DNA from: a virus
DNA length: 64,000 nt
IMG/VR virus record: IMGVR_UViG_3300023210_000011
Span: 1-64,000 of that record
Reading direction: 5' to 3' (one strand)
The notes under the pieces were generated by a model. It made no database searches, was not told where the DNA came from, and saw only the letters and a program-made list of their open reading frames with translations. Both the position numbers and the translations under genes were made by a program. Numbering within the stretch: the stretch's first letter is position 1; every line of letters starts with the position of its first letter. Shown here in pieces: positions 6,805 through 14,780 of this stretch.

Positions 6805-9270
6805 TTACTTCAGAAATCCGAAGTTGTAGACGCCATCCTTGAGCCGTGCGGCCAAGGTCTTGTGCGCTTCCTTGAGCGCATTCCATTCGCTCTCGTACAG
6901 CTCACGCCACAGGTGCTTGAGCTGGTACACGCCTGCATCCCATGCCACCAGGTGGAGCTCGGGATGCTCATCTGCGAACCGCTGACGATCGACCAGACTC
7001 TCTGCCCACAGGTCATCGAGAAGATCGAGCACCTTCTGCGCATCCGGCGAGAGCGTGAGCCCCTCCTTCAGCAGCTGTGCGAAGTACGGGTCGTTCTTGT
7101 GCTCTCGGCAGTCCTTCGAGATCTTCTTCGTGTACGCGCTCTGCTTCAAGAGCTTGTGCGCGTCTTCTCGAGTTCGCCAGAACCAGTGGTTGTGGATCTG
7201 CCAGTCCTCCCCCTTGTACGGCACATCGCGCATGGCCGTGCAGTTGTTCCGCCGTGGGTAGACGAGCGCGTAGACGTGGCAGTCATTCACCCACTGCTCG
7301 TAGCCAGGGGCGCCTCCGGAGGGGGCGAGGTATTCGTCCGCACGATTCACCCATGAGCTCTCAGTCAACAGCCGGGCCCCACAAAGAGACACCGCACGAC
7401 GCCAGTTGCTCGGGGCTATCCGGACCTCCCCATTTGCTCTATTGGAGCAAGGACCTATCCAGTACACGTCAGTATCCGATTTGGTTACTGAGTTGGAGTC
7501 GTTGTGGAGACAGGGGAGCCCACTCGGGTCTGCCTTGCCTGTGCCGCTGTCTCTCACCTTCAGCCCACTGCTCATCTGAGGGGCGTCCACACCCTTGCGC
7601 CCTCTGACGGGCTCGCGGACCCACTTGGAGGCCTCTCGACCGTCACTGTTGTAGACCTGCTTCAGCCCCGTAGGGTGTACGACTCCGTGCTCATCGTCCC
7701 GGGAGTACAACCACATCGGGAGATCTACATCCGTGTGGGTCATGCCGTGACCATCCCACACAGTGAAGCAGACACCCCAGCTCCCCTTCACATCCGCGAA
7801 CTGCGACGCCTGGAACATGAAGCCGCCGTCGTAGTGGTGCGCGCCGTACCACCACTCGCGGAACTTCCGGTATGAGCCGGAACACATGAACTTCGGCATC
7901 GAGAACAGCGCGACCGTGTAGTACTCGAACCCGAACTCCTCTGCGATCTGACGGCACTGGAACATGAACTGGACGTAGAGCTGGCGGGAAGCAAGGCCCA
8001 TCTTCTGGGACTTCATGGCGGCGTTCACTGCCGTCTGGGCCACACCCGTCTTTGCCTTTCCTGACGTACCTGCTGTGCTGTGTTCTGCATACGGCGGGTT
8101 GATGAAGAACACCAGCCGCTTTCCGGCCTTGGCCTTTTCGCGAAGAAGACGATCTACATCAGCAGGCACCTGACTGATGCCGTCGAAGAAGGGACTCTCC
8201 GCACCATCGTTGAGGAAGTCGTACTGGAAGACCGTGCCGCCCCAGCCGAATCGCTGCATCACAGCTACGTCCGTGCGTTCCACCGTCGAAGACAGCAGGC
8301 ACCCCCAGTCCAGGTCGCGCGTGAGGTTGCCGGTCCCGGCAGCGCAGTCCCACACCACGCATTCTTCCTTCCAGTTCGACCCCAGTGACTTTTCGATCTC
8401 CTTCACGGCTTCATTACGCCAGATTTCAGGAGTGTAGAAGGCACCCTGGAAGCGACGTGCCTCATCTTCAATCAGCTCATCTCGACGCGAAAGGAGGAGA
8501 GTGCTCTCCTCCTCAGAGTAGCCAGTCTTGTACGTGTTCCCGAAGAGCGCCAGCTGCATTTCCTTCACCTTGATCTTGCCGAAGCCGTCCACGTAGATCT
8601 GCCCGCCCGTGCGCGGAAGTTCAGAGATTCCCCGCTCGATGATCGCAAAGAACATCATCACGCGCTCGATCGGATTCGCAGGAGGGGAAACGATCACTCC
8701 CTTCTGCTTCCACACCTCGTACACCCGAGACAGGTTCGAGGGGGTGATGCAGATGGCGTAGCTCTGGCCCCCGCTCAGTGCCTCCGCATGACGAAGCACG
8801 TCCTCGAGGTCGAAGCCTTCTCGCACGGGATGGACGAAGTATTCCAGCTGTGCGTCCCTCAACAGCGCAGCCGTCAGCTTCTTGTTCCCTTTCGACGCCG
8901 CCGCTCCCCAGTCAATCCGCATCTTCGTGTGGGGCATCAACACGTCAGACGACACGATGAAGCACTCGTTCTTGTCCGCGACCATCACGACCGTCGGAGG
9001 CGCATGCCCCGCGCCCACGAACGCGCGCAAGTAGAAGACGGCCTGAGCCAAGACCTCACACGCGTCCTTCCGACTGAGCAGGTCCTTGTCCAGCTTCGCT
9101 TCCAGAAGAAGACGAGTCCGCCCCCACTTCGTGAACCCATCCAGCCGCGCCCCGACATCAGGCGTCTCCCATGAGCATCCGCGCAGTCGAGTGACCTCCT
9201 GCCGGTACACTCCCTCCACGAACTTCTCTTCTTGCGCTCGAGCAAGCTCTTCAATGGCTCGCTGCTTCAT
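6805..9270 (-). CDS. Nuclease-DNA adenine methyltransferase fusion (type IIG-like)
   Basis: The 821-residue product starts at ATG 9270 (MKQRAIEELARAQ) after AGGAGG. Near residue 45-60 it has RLDGF...LLLEAKLDKD, the D-x(n)-E-x-K pattern of PD-(D/E)xK nucleases. FYTPEIW precedes methyltransferase motif I DCAAGTGN (about residue 307) and motif IV NPPY (about 390), as in N6-adenine enzymes using S-adenosylmethionine. The C-terminal 350 residues would hold target recognition. Such one-chain enzymes are usually type IIG/BREX-like. Here it may methylate phage DNA against host restriction or attack competitors. The nuclease domain needs confirmation. Confidence 0.75.
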   Translation of the reverse strand: MKQRAIEELARAQEEKFVEGVYRQEVTRLRGCSWETPDVGARLDGFTKWGRTRLLLEAKLDKDLLSRKDACEVLAQAVFYLRAFVGAGHAPPTVVMVADKNECFIVSSDVLMPHTKMRIDWGAAASKGNKKLTAALLRDAQLEYFVHPVREGFDLEDVLRHAEALSGGQSYAICITPSNLSRVYEVWKQKGVIVSPPANPIERVMMFFAIIERGISELPRTGGQIYVDGFGKIKVKEMQLALFGNTYKTGYSEEESTLLLSRRDELIEDEARRFQGAFYTPEIWRNEAVKEIEKSLGSNWKEECVVWDCAAGTGNLTRDLDWGCLLSSTVERTDVAVMQRFGWGGTVFQYDFLNDGAESPFFDGISQVPADVDRLLREKAKAGKRLVFFINPPYAEHSTAGTSGKAKTGVAQTAVNAAMKSQKMGLASRQLYVQFMFQCRQIAEEFGFEYYTVALFSMPKFMCSGSYRKFREWWYGAHHYDGGFMFQASQFADVKGSWGVCFTVWDGHGMTHTDVDLPMWLYSRDDEHGVVHPTGLKQVYNSDGREASKWVREPVRGRKGVDAPQMSSGLKVRDSGTGKADPSGLPCLHNDSNSVTKSDTDVYWIGPCSNRANGEVRIAPSNWRRAVSLCGARLLTESSWVNRADEYLAPSGGAPGYEQWVNDCHVYALVYPRRNNCTAMRDVPYKGEDWQIHNHWFWRTREDAHKLLKQSAYTKKISKDCREHKNDPYFAQLLKEGLTLSPDAQKVLDLLDDLWAESLVDRQRFADEHPELHLVAWDAGVYQLKHLWRELYESEWNALKEAHKTLAARLKDGVYNFGFLK

Positions 9271-9300
9271 CGGGTACCTCCTATGTCTTGTACCACCAGC

Positions 9301-9326
9301 CTTATCACTCGCGTCAAACAAAATTT
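9301..9326 (-). promoter_or_regulatory. Phage promoter-like element P4
   Basis: Leftward AAATT, 14 bases, TGATAAG, 31 bases upstream of the methyltransferase start. Its upstream half is duplicated at 10,026-10,044. Confidence 0.6.
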
Positions 9327-9332
9327 CGCACC
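9314..9332. repeat. 19-bp direct repeat, left copy
   Basis: TCAAACAAAATTTCGCACC here is identical to 10,026-10,044. The copies flank the only rightward gene of the left arm and each carries the upstream half of a promoter element; only this copy retains the -10-like half. Confidence 0.85.
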
Positions 9333-9433
9333 ACCAGAGAACACCCCAAGTACATACACACCCTCCATGTACTCAAGAGACCCCAGTAACCAGAGAGGGT
9401 ATACTCGTGGCACAGAGTAGCGGAGTGGAGATC

Positions 9434-10012
9434 ATGGACTACGACCAGATGTACTTCTTTCGTGATGAACTCGAGAAGATCGCAGTGATCGCAGGAACCC
9501 TGGGGTTCCTCGGGAGGTACGCGGCCAAAGGCAGTCCGGTCTCCAGGGCGGCCTTGTCCGTGCTGGGTAAGACACCCACAGGCAGAGCCGCCATGGCCAA
9601 CTCCATTCCAAGAATCGCGAAAGGCCCTGCTCAGACGGCCGTGTCGAACTCCTGGATGTCTGCTCACCGGGCAAGGCCCCCCGCCGTCCCATCTTCCAAG
9701 ATGCTGGATGGGGTACCCGTACCCAAAGAAGCCCTGGGGGTCAGGGGAGCGGTGTCGAGGGCAGGCATGAGCGCAGTGAAGGGCACGCAGAAGGCATCGG
9801 ATACCGCACAACGACTCGCGGCCACCCCAACTGCGCAGAGGTTCGCCCAGGGGCTGCGCGGTGCTGATGGAGGGATCTTCGAGGCAGGAGTGGCGGCTGC
9901 CGCACCACACGTCGCCAAGGCCACCGCACCACACGTCGCGAAAGCATCCAAGACGCTCAAGGGAGCCATTCAGCCTCTGCGCCTACCCAGGACAGGCTTC
10001 GCTGGCGGGTGA
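9434..10012 (+). CDS. Alanine-rich protein with N-terminal FFRDELEKIA motif
   Basis: A lone rightward gene inside the leftward array, starting ATG 9434 with GGAG five bases upstream. The N-terminus MDYDQMYFFRDELEKIA resembles that of the small structural-module protein at 53,651 (SAFFFDELTKEA). The remainder is Ala/Gly/Pro-rich, basic and low in acidic residues (RPAVPSS-type segments, VAAAAPHVAKATAPHVAKA with an internal PHVAKA repeat). It could be a packaged internal virion protein or DNA-associated protein. A TATACT lies 30 bases upstream but without a convincing -35. Confidence 0.55.
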   Translation: MDYDQMYFFRDELEKIAVIAGTLGFLGRYAAKGSPVSRAALSVLGKTPTGRAAMANSIPRIAKGPAQTAVSNSWMSAHRARPPAVPSSKMLDGVPVPKEALGVRGAVSRAGMSAVKGTQKASDTAQRLAATPTAQRFAQGLRGADGGIFEAGVAAAAPHVAKATAPHVAKASKTLKGAIQPLRLPRTGFAGG

Positions 10013-10025
10013 CGTCCTCCACCGA

Positions 10026-10044
10026 TCAAACAAAATTTCGCACC
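10026..10044. repeat. 19-bp direct repeat, right copy
   Basis: Second copy of the 9314-9332 repeat, 14 bases after the stop of the inserted rightward gene. It lacks the CATAA half of the promoter element and looks like a promoter remnant. Confidence 0.8.
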
Positions 10045-10585
10045 CTCTCGGTGATCTACCAATAGATACCTATACCAAGAGGTACCAGGAGAGGATGCGA
10101 AGCGTCCCCACGACACGAGGCATCCCCCAGTGGGGGGTGCCTTGACTGTCGTGATGTGGCTGCGTGTAGAGGAAGGTGCAGAGGAAGATGTAGAGGAATG
10201 AGCAGAGAAAAAGAACCGGAAAGAGCCCGATGGGGGCGAGGAAAGAATGAGGGGAAAAGGTAAGTTAATCAGTATGCCCTTTAGAAGTCTAAAGGCCGTT
10301 AGGACCCTTTATAGGCCATTCCCCGATGGGACACGCGGTTAGAGCCTGTATTCCCCCGATGGGAAGGGTGCGAATAAGTGTACTCCAGACCCCCCCCTAT
10401 ACGGTGTAAGGCACTGCTTCCTACTGAAATCTCTTTTCGTACTCTTTCTATGGGCTAAGAAAAGGCCACGACTCATCCCTCTTCCGGGGGGGAGTCGCGC
10501 CTTACCGGGGTGAGGGAGAGGCTTACCCAAGGAGGTGCGAATGCTTGTTGGAAGACAGCAGGTAGTGTGCCCCTCCCTCGAGTTC
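10045..10585. other. Gene-poor interval with repeats and a possible mini-ORF
   Basis: No convincing gene except the candidate at 10,339-10,476. The interval is AG-rich on the plus strand at 10,160-10,265, holds three copies of CCGATGGG (near 10,229, 10,323 and 10,356) and an imperfect inverted repeat around 10,470-10,500 that would place the mini-ORF start in a stem. Transcription should enter from P5 on the right. Confidence 0.5.
10339..10476 (-). CDS. Possible basic mini-protein, 45 aa
   Basis: ATG 10476 has GGAAG at four bases and encodes a basic peptide beginning MSRGLFLAHRKSTKRDFSRK. It is the only frame with a plausible start downstream of promoter P5. Composition is consistent with a small nucleic-acid-binding peptide, but length and the poor context make it tentative. 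Confidence 0.3.
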   Translation of the reverse strand: MSRGLFLAHRKSTKRDFSRKQCLTPYRGGSGVHLFAPFPSGEYRL

Positions 10586-10611
10586 CTTATGGCGCGGAAT
10601 CTTCCCTTTTT
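10586..10611 (-). promoter_or_regulatory. Phage promoter-like element P5
   Basis: Leftward AAAAA, 14 bases, CCATAAG. An ACTTCTTAGC motif lies just upstream, as also at P20. Confidence 0.6.
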
Positions 10612-10640
10612 GTGAAACAGCTAAGAAGTGGGCCAGTGGC

Positions 10641-10666
10641 GCGGGACCCCCCGAAGGAGGCCCCGC
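10641..10666 (-). terminator. UUCG-type terminator hairpin
   Basis: GCGGG...CCCGC arms with an internal GG/CC stem and CGAA centre, ten bases past the stop at 10,677. Confidence 0.55.
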
Positions 10667-10676
10667 ACCGCGGTCT

Positions 10677-11054
10677 CTACATCATCGACAACTCGTCGGC
10701 CAGGTCCTTGAGCTTCCGTCCCTCCCCCGCGGGGACGGACGGGGCGGAAGCGATGGTCTTCATCGCCCCCGACAGCTGGCGGGACGCCTTGGCGGCGTAG
10801 TAGCCGTCACCGGACCCGAAGGCCCAATCTGCCGCGCCGTGGGCCACGGCAGTCACGCCCGCCCCGACCAGCCCACCGCCGACGACGTTGGCCCCGGCGA
10901 GGTGGGCGATGCCCGCCCCCGCCGCGCCCCCGAGCCCCGCCACCGCCAGGTGGCGGGGGATGCGGGAGCCCCCGAGAATCCCGTCCACATTCCCACTGTA
11001 CTTCTCGTACAGCGTCACGCCCGTCGCGCCCTTCTCGCCCGTGGTGTTACCCAT
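10677..11054 (-). CDS. Glycine-zipper putative membrane protein, 125 aa
   Basis: The ATG at 11054 (MGNTTGEKGATGV) has GAGGAGG upstream. The centre is a long small-residue hydrophobic stretch (LAVAGLGGAAGAGIAHLAG followed by VVGGGLVGAGVTAVAHGA), compatible with two glycine-zipper membrane helices, then a charged C-terminus (EGRKLKDLADEL). Glycine-zipper proteins include membrane-permeabilising and tail-tip proteins, so a holin-like or membrane-pore role is possible. A related GG-rich stretch occurs in the 80-residue protein at 53,651. Confidence 0.55.
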   Translation of the reverse strand: MGNTTGEKGATGVTLYEKYSGNVDGILGGSRIPRHLAVAGLGGAAGAGIAHLAGANVVGGGLVGAGVTAVAHGAADWAFGSGDGYYAAKASRQLSGAMKTIASAPSVPAGEGRKLKDLADELSMM

Positions 11055-11109
11055 GATGTCCTCCTCAGGACAGTAGCGAGAGGGGGGTTTACTCCTCCCG
11101 CTACAATAC

Positions 11110-11135
11110 TTATGCCCTCGAACACCCCCAAATTG
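11110..11135 (-). promoter_or_regulatory. Phage promoter-like element P6
   Basis: Leftward CAATT, 14 bases, GGCATAAG, 56 bases upstream of the gene at 11,054; the stretch downstream of the -10 reads TATTGTAG, near the ATAGTAG seen at other sites. Confidence 0.65.
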
Positions 11136-11451
11136 AAGATCTGCGCACCTCAAAGAAAGACCTTCAAGCTCGGTGTATGTCCTTAGGAACCTCAGAAGGG
11201 CCCGAACCGTTACTTACGTGGGTCACAGGGGTCCCCATCGCACTGCCCCCATTTTACTTACCGGGGAAAATCCGAGAAGAAGCGCCTCCCCCTGGTAGCC
11301 GCCACTCCGGGAGCATTCTGCCAACCGTCACATTTCCCAGAAGAAGTCCTCCCTGCTCATCCGCCGCACCCCACGTGATAGGACACTGAGATATTTTCTG
11401 GGGTAGAATTTACTTCTTGGATATTTCTGGGCTAAGAAGTAAGAGAGGGGG
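11136..11451. other. Non-coding interval, nothing assignable
   Basis: About 315 bases with only very short frames (10-20 codons) on the leftward strand. An imperfect inverted repeat ACTTCTT...AAGAAGT lies near 11,410-11,440. No CATAA-type element is associated with it. Confidence 0.5.
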
Positions 11452-11456
11452 CGGAG

Positions 11457-11478
11457 CCCCGCCCCCGGAGGGGCGGGG
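11457..11478 (-). terminator. Terminator hairpin, TCCG loop
   Basis: Perfect nine-pair CCCCGCCCC / GGGGCGGGG stem with a four-base loop just past the stop at 11,482. Confidence 0.7.
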
Positions 11479-11481
11479 CCG

Positions 11482-11667
11482 CTACAGGGGCTCCATGTCC
11501 AGGCCCTCGACGGCCAGGACCAGAAGGTCCTGGGCTCGCCGGGCCTTGTGGTCCGCCTTCTGGAGGCCCTCGACGGCCTCCTCGAGGCGAGCCTTGGCCC
11601 GCTCGTGTCGGGCGGCCGAGGCCGCCTTGTGGTTCTCGAACCATGTCTTCATCTCGCTCGCGGTCAT
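11482..11667 (-). CDS. Small coiled-coil protein, 61 aa
   Basis: The ATG at 11667 (MTASEMKTWFENHKA) is preferred because GGAG lies six bases upstream; an ATG four codons earlier would give 65 residues but has no ribosome site. The body is one amphipathic helix (ARHERAKARLEEAVEGLQK) ending LDMEPL. Single-gene operon between its own promoter and terminator. Confidence 0.55.
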   Translation of the reverse strand: MTASEMKTWFENHKAASAARHERAKARLEEAVEGLQKADHKARRAQDLLVLAVEGLDMEPL

Positions 11668-11718
11668 GTCGAACTCCATAGAGAGAAAGGGGGGTTCAAT
11701 CCTTCCTCGCTACTATTA

Positions 11719-11744
11719 TTATGCCTTTTTTGAGGGGTAAATTA
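11719..11744 (-). promoter_or_regulatory. Phage promoter-like element P7
   Basis: Leftward TAATT, 14 bases, GGCATAATAATAGTAG; one of the clearest copies of the extended -10 region. Confidence 0.75.
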
Positions 11745-11762
11745 AGGAATGGGCCGCCACCG

Positions 11763-11790
11763 CCTCCGGCCTGGAGAACCAGGCCGGAGG
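11763..11790 (-). terminator. Terminator hairpin
   Basis: CCTCCGGCCTGG / CCAGGCCGGAGG, twelve perfect pairs with a four-base loop, eight bases past the stop at 11,798. Confidence 0.75.
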
Positions 11791-11797
11791 CAGTTGT

Positions 11798-12196
11798 CTA
11801 CCGGGCGGGGAGCAGCGTGCCCCCGCGGAGGACGCCGACCCCTCCGTAGAGGTCGGCCACCATGTTCGCCACTCGGGCGAACGTGACGTCCTCGTCCGTG
11901 ACGAAGTCGGGGCGGGGCAAGCCCGCCTGGACGACCTCGTCGACGAAGAACGTGACGTCCTCCGCCGACTTCGCCCCACGGGGCTGGAAGAAGAAGGTGA
12001 TCCGCAGGCCACCCCCCTGATCCTCAGTGCGGATGGCGAAGAAGCCCTCGCGGGCCTCCTCGCCGACCACCAGCTCTGCGCGAGCGCGGAGCTGGTGCCA
12101 GGGGGTGTCTCCCCCCAGCTGGATCACGCCCCGGCCGCAGCCGGGGCAGGTGGGGGTGAAAGTCTCGGTCTCGGTCCCACAGTGCATGCAATGCAT
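11798..12196 (-). CDS. Zinc-ribbon protein, 132 aa
   Basis: The N-terminus has CMHCG and CPGCG separated by about ten residues, a classic zinc ribbon. The rest resembles an alpha/beta domain (EGFFAIRTEDQGGGLRITF, SAEDVTFFVDEVVQAG). Such ribbon-headed small proteins often bind nucleic acid or RNA polymerase. Monocistronic between P8 and a terminator. Confidence 0.6.
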   Translation of the reverse strand: MHCMHCGTETETFTPTCPGCGRGVIQLGGDTPWHQLRARAELVVGEEAREGFFAIRTEDQGGGLRITFFFQPRGAKSAEDVTFFVDEVVQAGLPRPDFVTDEDVTFARVANMVADLYGGVGVLRGGTLLPAR

Positions 12197-12251
12197 CAGA
12201 ACATCCAGTGAGGAGAGAAGGGGGTGAAATCTACCCTCGTCACTACTATTA

Positions 12252-12277
12252 TTATGCCGTTTTCCAACCTGGATTTA
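12252..12277 (-). promoter_or_regulatory. Phage promoter-like element P8
   Basis: Leftward TAAAT, 14 bases, GGCATAATAATAGTAG. Confidence 0.75.
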
Positions 12278-12291
12278 TGATAGGGAGGGAT

Positions 12292-12313
12292 GCCCGCCCC
12301 CGGAGGGGCGAGG
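12292..12313 (-). terminator. Terminator hairpin
   Basis: GCCCGCCCC / GGGGCGAGGC stem with TCCG-type loop, downstream of the stop at 12,336; it closes the long operon that begins at 17,567. Confidence 0.6.
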
Positions 12314-12335
12314 CGCGGAAGGTCACGTAGAGGGG

Positions 12336-12848
12336 CTACTTCTGCATGGCCCTCAGTCGGACCTCCGCTGGGGAGAGCACACAGCGCAGGTAGTAGATGT
12401 TGGTCCCCCGGACCATCTCCAGCGCGCTGCGCCAGTTCTGACTCTTCTGCCAGTCCCGCACCGCCGTCTCGTACTTTGAGCATCCCTTGCTGAAATGCTG
12501 CTCGCGGAACATCTCCTGAAGCTGCTCCTCGGAGAAGGGAGACTCCTCCCGCGTCTCGCTATCCAGGGGGCGCATCCACCAGACCGATCCCGACCTCCGG
12601 TTCTGATTCTTCTGCCCGACCCAGAACCGGAGGTCGAGCGTCTCTCCGTCCAGCTGGACGGTCAGGTTGAACCCATCCCGGATGGAGGCGACGGTTTCCT
12701 GGAGGACCTGATCCCACGTCTTGCACTTGAAGTGCGCCTCGAGCGCCACTGTCCGCGGGGAGCAGTGGGCCATGAAATCTGTGTTGATGAGGCTCTGCCT
12801 CTCGGAGTTGTCGGCGCTCGGGAGGCAGGGCAGCATGATGAGTGCCAT
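12336..12848 (-). CDS. Hypothetical protein, 170 aa
   Basis: ATG 12848 has AAGGA seven bases upstream. The product includes KCKTWDQVLQETVASIRDGF, a beta-rich centre (LTVQLDGETLDLRFWVGQK) and a helical C-terminus. No motif recognised. A hairpin AGAGAGG/CCTCTCT lies between it and the upstream gene and might modulate readthrough. Confidence 0.55.
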   Translation of the reverse strand: MALIMLPCLPSADNSERQSLINTDFMAHCSPRTVALEAHFKCKTWDQVLQETVASIRDGFNLTVQLDGETLDLRFWVGQKNQNRRSGSVWWMRPLDSETREESPFSEEQLQEMFREQHFSKGCSKYETAVRDWQKSQNWRSALEMVRGTNIYYLRCVLSPAEVRLRAMQK

Positions 12849-12912
12849 TATCGATCCTTGGATTGCACTTAGAGAGGCTCATCCTCTCTGTACGTTTTGT
12901 GGCGCGCGGGAG

Positions 12913-13365
12913 TCACCCCTCGCTGCCATCCGAGATGGTCGTGTCGAATTCGAAGGCGTCCAGCACAGCGAAGAGGGCCGCACTGCACGCGGCGTGGTCT
13001 GCGCTCTCGAAGGAGATGTGGCCCTCGCCAGGCGACCAGAAGTCACACGACCACCCATTCTCGTTGGCCTTCTCCCAGATCAGCTCCCGGCGAGCCGTCT
13101 CGTCCTTCGAGTCCTTGGGGACCGCATACCCGAAGGCGATCCGGGTGTTCCACCGACGGTGCACAACGGTGCGCCCGACCAGGATGTCCTGCCAGCGGTA
13201 ATCCTCGTGAATGGGGTTGTTGTTCAGACCGATCACCCCCGGGGAGATCTCCTTCGCCCACATGGTCTCGCCCGGGATCAGCCCGGTGCGGGTATCCTGG
13301 AGGTCCCACCACCCTTCGTAGATCTTGTTGATGTCGAGCCCTTCGGGCAGCTGTACTTCACTCAT
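12913..13365 (-). CDS. Hypothetical protein, 150 aa
   Basis: Starts ATG 13365 (MSEVQLPEGLDINKIYEGWW) with AGGAG upstream. It has WWDLQDTRTGLIPGETMW and an acidic Ala-rich C-terminus (FESADHAACSAALFAVLDAF). Overlaps the upstream gene by eight bases. No domain recognised. Confidence 0.55.
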   Translation of the reverse strand: MSEVQLPEGLDINKIYEGWWDLQDTRTGLIPGETMWAKEISPGVIGLNNNPIHEDYRWQDILVGRTVVHRRWNTRIAFGYAVPKDSKDETARRELIWEKANENGWSCDFWSPGEGHISFESADHAACSAALFAVLDAFEFDTTISDGSEG

Positions 13366-13624
13366 CAGGGAGCTCCTGGTTGTACCCCGCCGTGGCATTG
13401 CGCAGGCGGAGCATCTCTTCTCGGTAGTTGCTGTGGTGAACGTCGGCGCGGAGATCGAGAGACCCCACGCTCATCCGGACCTCGAGACCGGGCACTACGA
13501 CCCAGCTCACGAACGCGTCAAGGTCCGCATCATCCGTGTTCGCGATCCAGTCTCCACCGGATGGCGCCCAATCTTCCGGCGCCACCAGGCTGGCGACGCT
13601 GTCTGCCCACTCAGGAGGCGGCAA
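13358..13624 (-). CDS. Hypothetical protein, 88 aa
   Basis: Likely uses TTG 13624 (MPPPEWADSVASL), overlapping the end of the upstream gene by 14 bases; no in-frame ATG fits. The centre alternates acidic turns and strands (DDADLDAFVSWVVVPGLEV). Function unknown. Confidence 0.5.
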   Translation of the reverse strand: MPPPEWADSVASLVAPEDWAPSGGDWIANTDDADLDAFVSWVVVPGLEVRMSVGSLDLRADVHHSNYREEMLRLRNATAGYNQELPDE

Positions 13625-13928
13625 GGCCGAAGTCCTGCGGGTTCAGCCGGCACTCCTCGACGAAGCGCTCAGCGATGTAGTTGTACGCGCCCTGAATCAG
13701 CGCGTCGGACACCTCCGGAGCTTCCTTCCTCTCGTAGTACTCACGGTGGCGCCGACGGAACTCCGGGACGTGCCGCTCGATGACCGGACGGAACTTCCAG
13801 GCGAAGTGCCGCCACACCCTCTTCTCGTCGCTGACGAACGGCGCCAGCTCTCGGTACAGCTTCTCGAGCTCGGGGTAGAGCTCGGACTCGTTGAGAACCT
13901 GCTCAGCCAGGTTCCGGGACGTCAGCAT
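13611..13928 (-). CDS. Hypothetical helical protein, 105 aa
   Basis: ATG 13928 follows AAGGAG. The product is strongly helical and basic/aromatic (EKRVWRHFAWKFRPVIERH, PEFRRRHREYYERK), a composition compatible with nucleic-acid binding. No family recognised. Confidence 0.55.
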   Translation of the reverse strand: MLTSRNLAEQVLNESELYPELEKLYRELAPFVSDEKRVWRHFAWKFRPVIERHVPEFRRRHREYYERKEAPEVSDALIQGAYNYIAERFVEECRLNPQDFGLAAS

Positions 13929-14181
13929 TGGCGTTCTCCTTCAGTGGGGCCAGAGCCTCTGCGTAGCGTTCGACCAGGGCCAGATCATCGGGATGGACGT
14001 TGGACATGGCCTCGATGCAGTCGTTCTGGTGTGGGTCGTCCTCACACCCCAGCGCCAGCAGGCGCCGCAGGCCCGTGAGGGACCGCAGCGCCTGCGCAGC
14101 AGTGGCCTGCCCAGAGCAGATCTCCCAGACCTTCAGGCAGTCTTCGGCCTCCTTGTGGCCGATGAGGCGCTTGCTGTCCAT
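13903..14181 (-). CDS. Hypothetical protein, 92 aa
   Basis: ATG 14181 (MDSKRLIGHKEAEDCLKVW) overlaps the stop of the upstream gene. Three spaced cysteines and a helical repeat (LRSLTGLRRLLALG). Coupled to both neighbours; function unknown. Confidence 0.5.
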   Translation of the reverse strand: MDSKRLIGHKEAEDCLKVWEICSGQATAAQALRSLTGLRRLLALGCEDDPHQNDCIEAMSNVHPDDLALVERYAEALAPLKENANADVPEPG

Positions 14182-14495
14182 CAGGGAGCCTCAGTGAGTG
14201 CGGCGTGGATAGCTCGCGCCGCGGTGTAGCTGTCGTCCCCGGGATCACCCTGCGGTTCCCAGGGCACCTCCCCCGGAGGGGGCATCTCGCTGACCATCTC
14301 CACCAGCATGTCGCTGTCGATCTCAAGGACCCCCAGACGATCCATGTGCCGCAGCAGACGACGACAGAACGTGGCCGTATCGAGCCGAGGACGGGTCAGG
14401 GCGGCCTTCAGCTCGTCCCAGGCCCGATCACGCTCCTCCGGAGTCTCCGCCTCCTGGACGACGCCCAGAAGCGCATGCGCGCGCAGCTCATCCAT
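14181..14495 (-). CDS. Hypothetical protein, 104 aa
   Basis: Start ATG 14495 (MDELRAHALLGVVQEAET) overlaps the upstream stop. Helical N-terminus, then LLRHMDRLGVLEIDSDML and a C-terminal TAARAIHAALTEAP helix. No recognised domain. Confidence 0.5.
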   Translation of the reverse strand: MDELRAHALLGVVQEAETPEERDRAWDELKAALTRPRLDTATFCRRLLRHMDRLGVLEIDSDMLVEMVSEMPPPGEVPWEPQGDPGDDSYTAARAIHAALTEAP

Positions 14496-14731
14496 CAGCA
14501 GCTCCCGTGCCGGTAGGACTTGAAGCCCCCGTCGTCCTCGAAGAATCCGAGTTCGTCGAGCCTCTTCTTGTCCTCCTCGGACACCTTCTCTCCGTCGATG
14601 CAGAGCCACATCTCGTCGTGCTCGCAGTGGGTGATCCACTTCTTGTCCCCGTACTTGCTGGCGATGGTGAACACCTCGACCAGCTGCTCTGCGCCAGACA
14701 TGACGTCGGGGTTCTTCTTCTCAGTTGCCAC
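14495..14731 (-). CDS. Hypothetical protein, 78 aa
   Basis: GTG 14731 has GGGAGG at a good distance. The product (MATEKKNPDVMSGAEQL...) ends DELGFFEDDGGFKSYRHGSC and has a HCEHDEMWLC segment with possible metal ligands. Function unknown. Confidence 0.5.
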   Translation of the reverse strand: MATEKKNPDVMSGAEQLVEVFTIASKYGDKKWITHCEHDEMWLCIDGEKVSEEDKKRLDELGFFEDDGGFKSYRHGSC

Positions 14732-14780
14732 TGGGTACCTCCCTCTTGGCGATTTCCTCGTCGCAGTGCGCGCACTTCAC
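14721..14780 (-). CDS. Possible 19-residue zinc-knuckle peptide
   Basis: A GTG at 14780 overlapping the upstream stop (GTGA) opens MKCAHCDEEIAKREVPSGN, which fits the operon's coupled style and carries one CxxC. Only a weak AAGG precedes it. Could be a chance frame. Confidence 0.3.
   Translation of the reverse strand: MKCAHCDEEIAKREVPSGN

Noticed and set aside
10229-10363. Three copies of CCGATGGG as a CRISPR-like or operator array.
   Set aside because: The repeats are only eight bases with irregular spacing and no conserved flanks.
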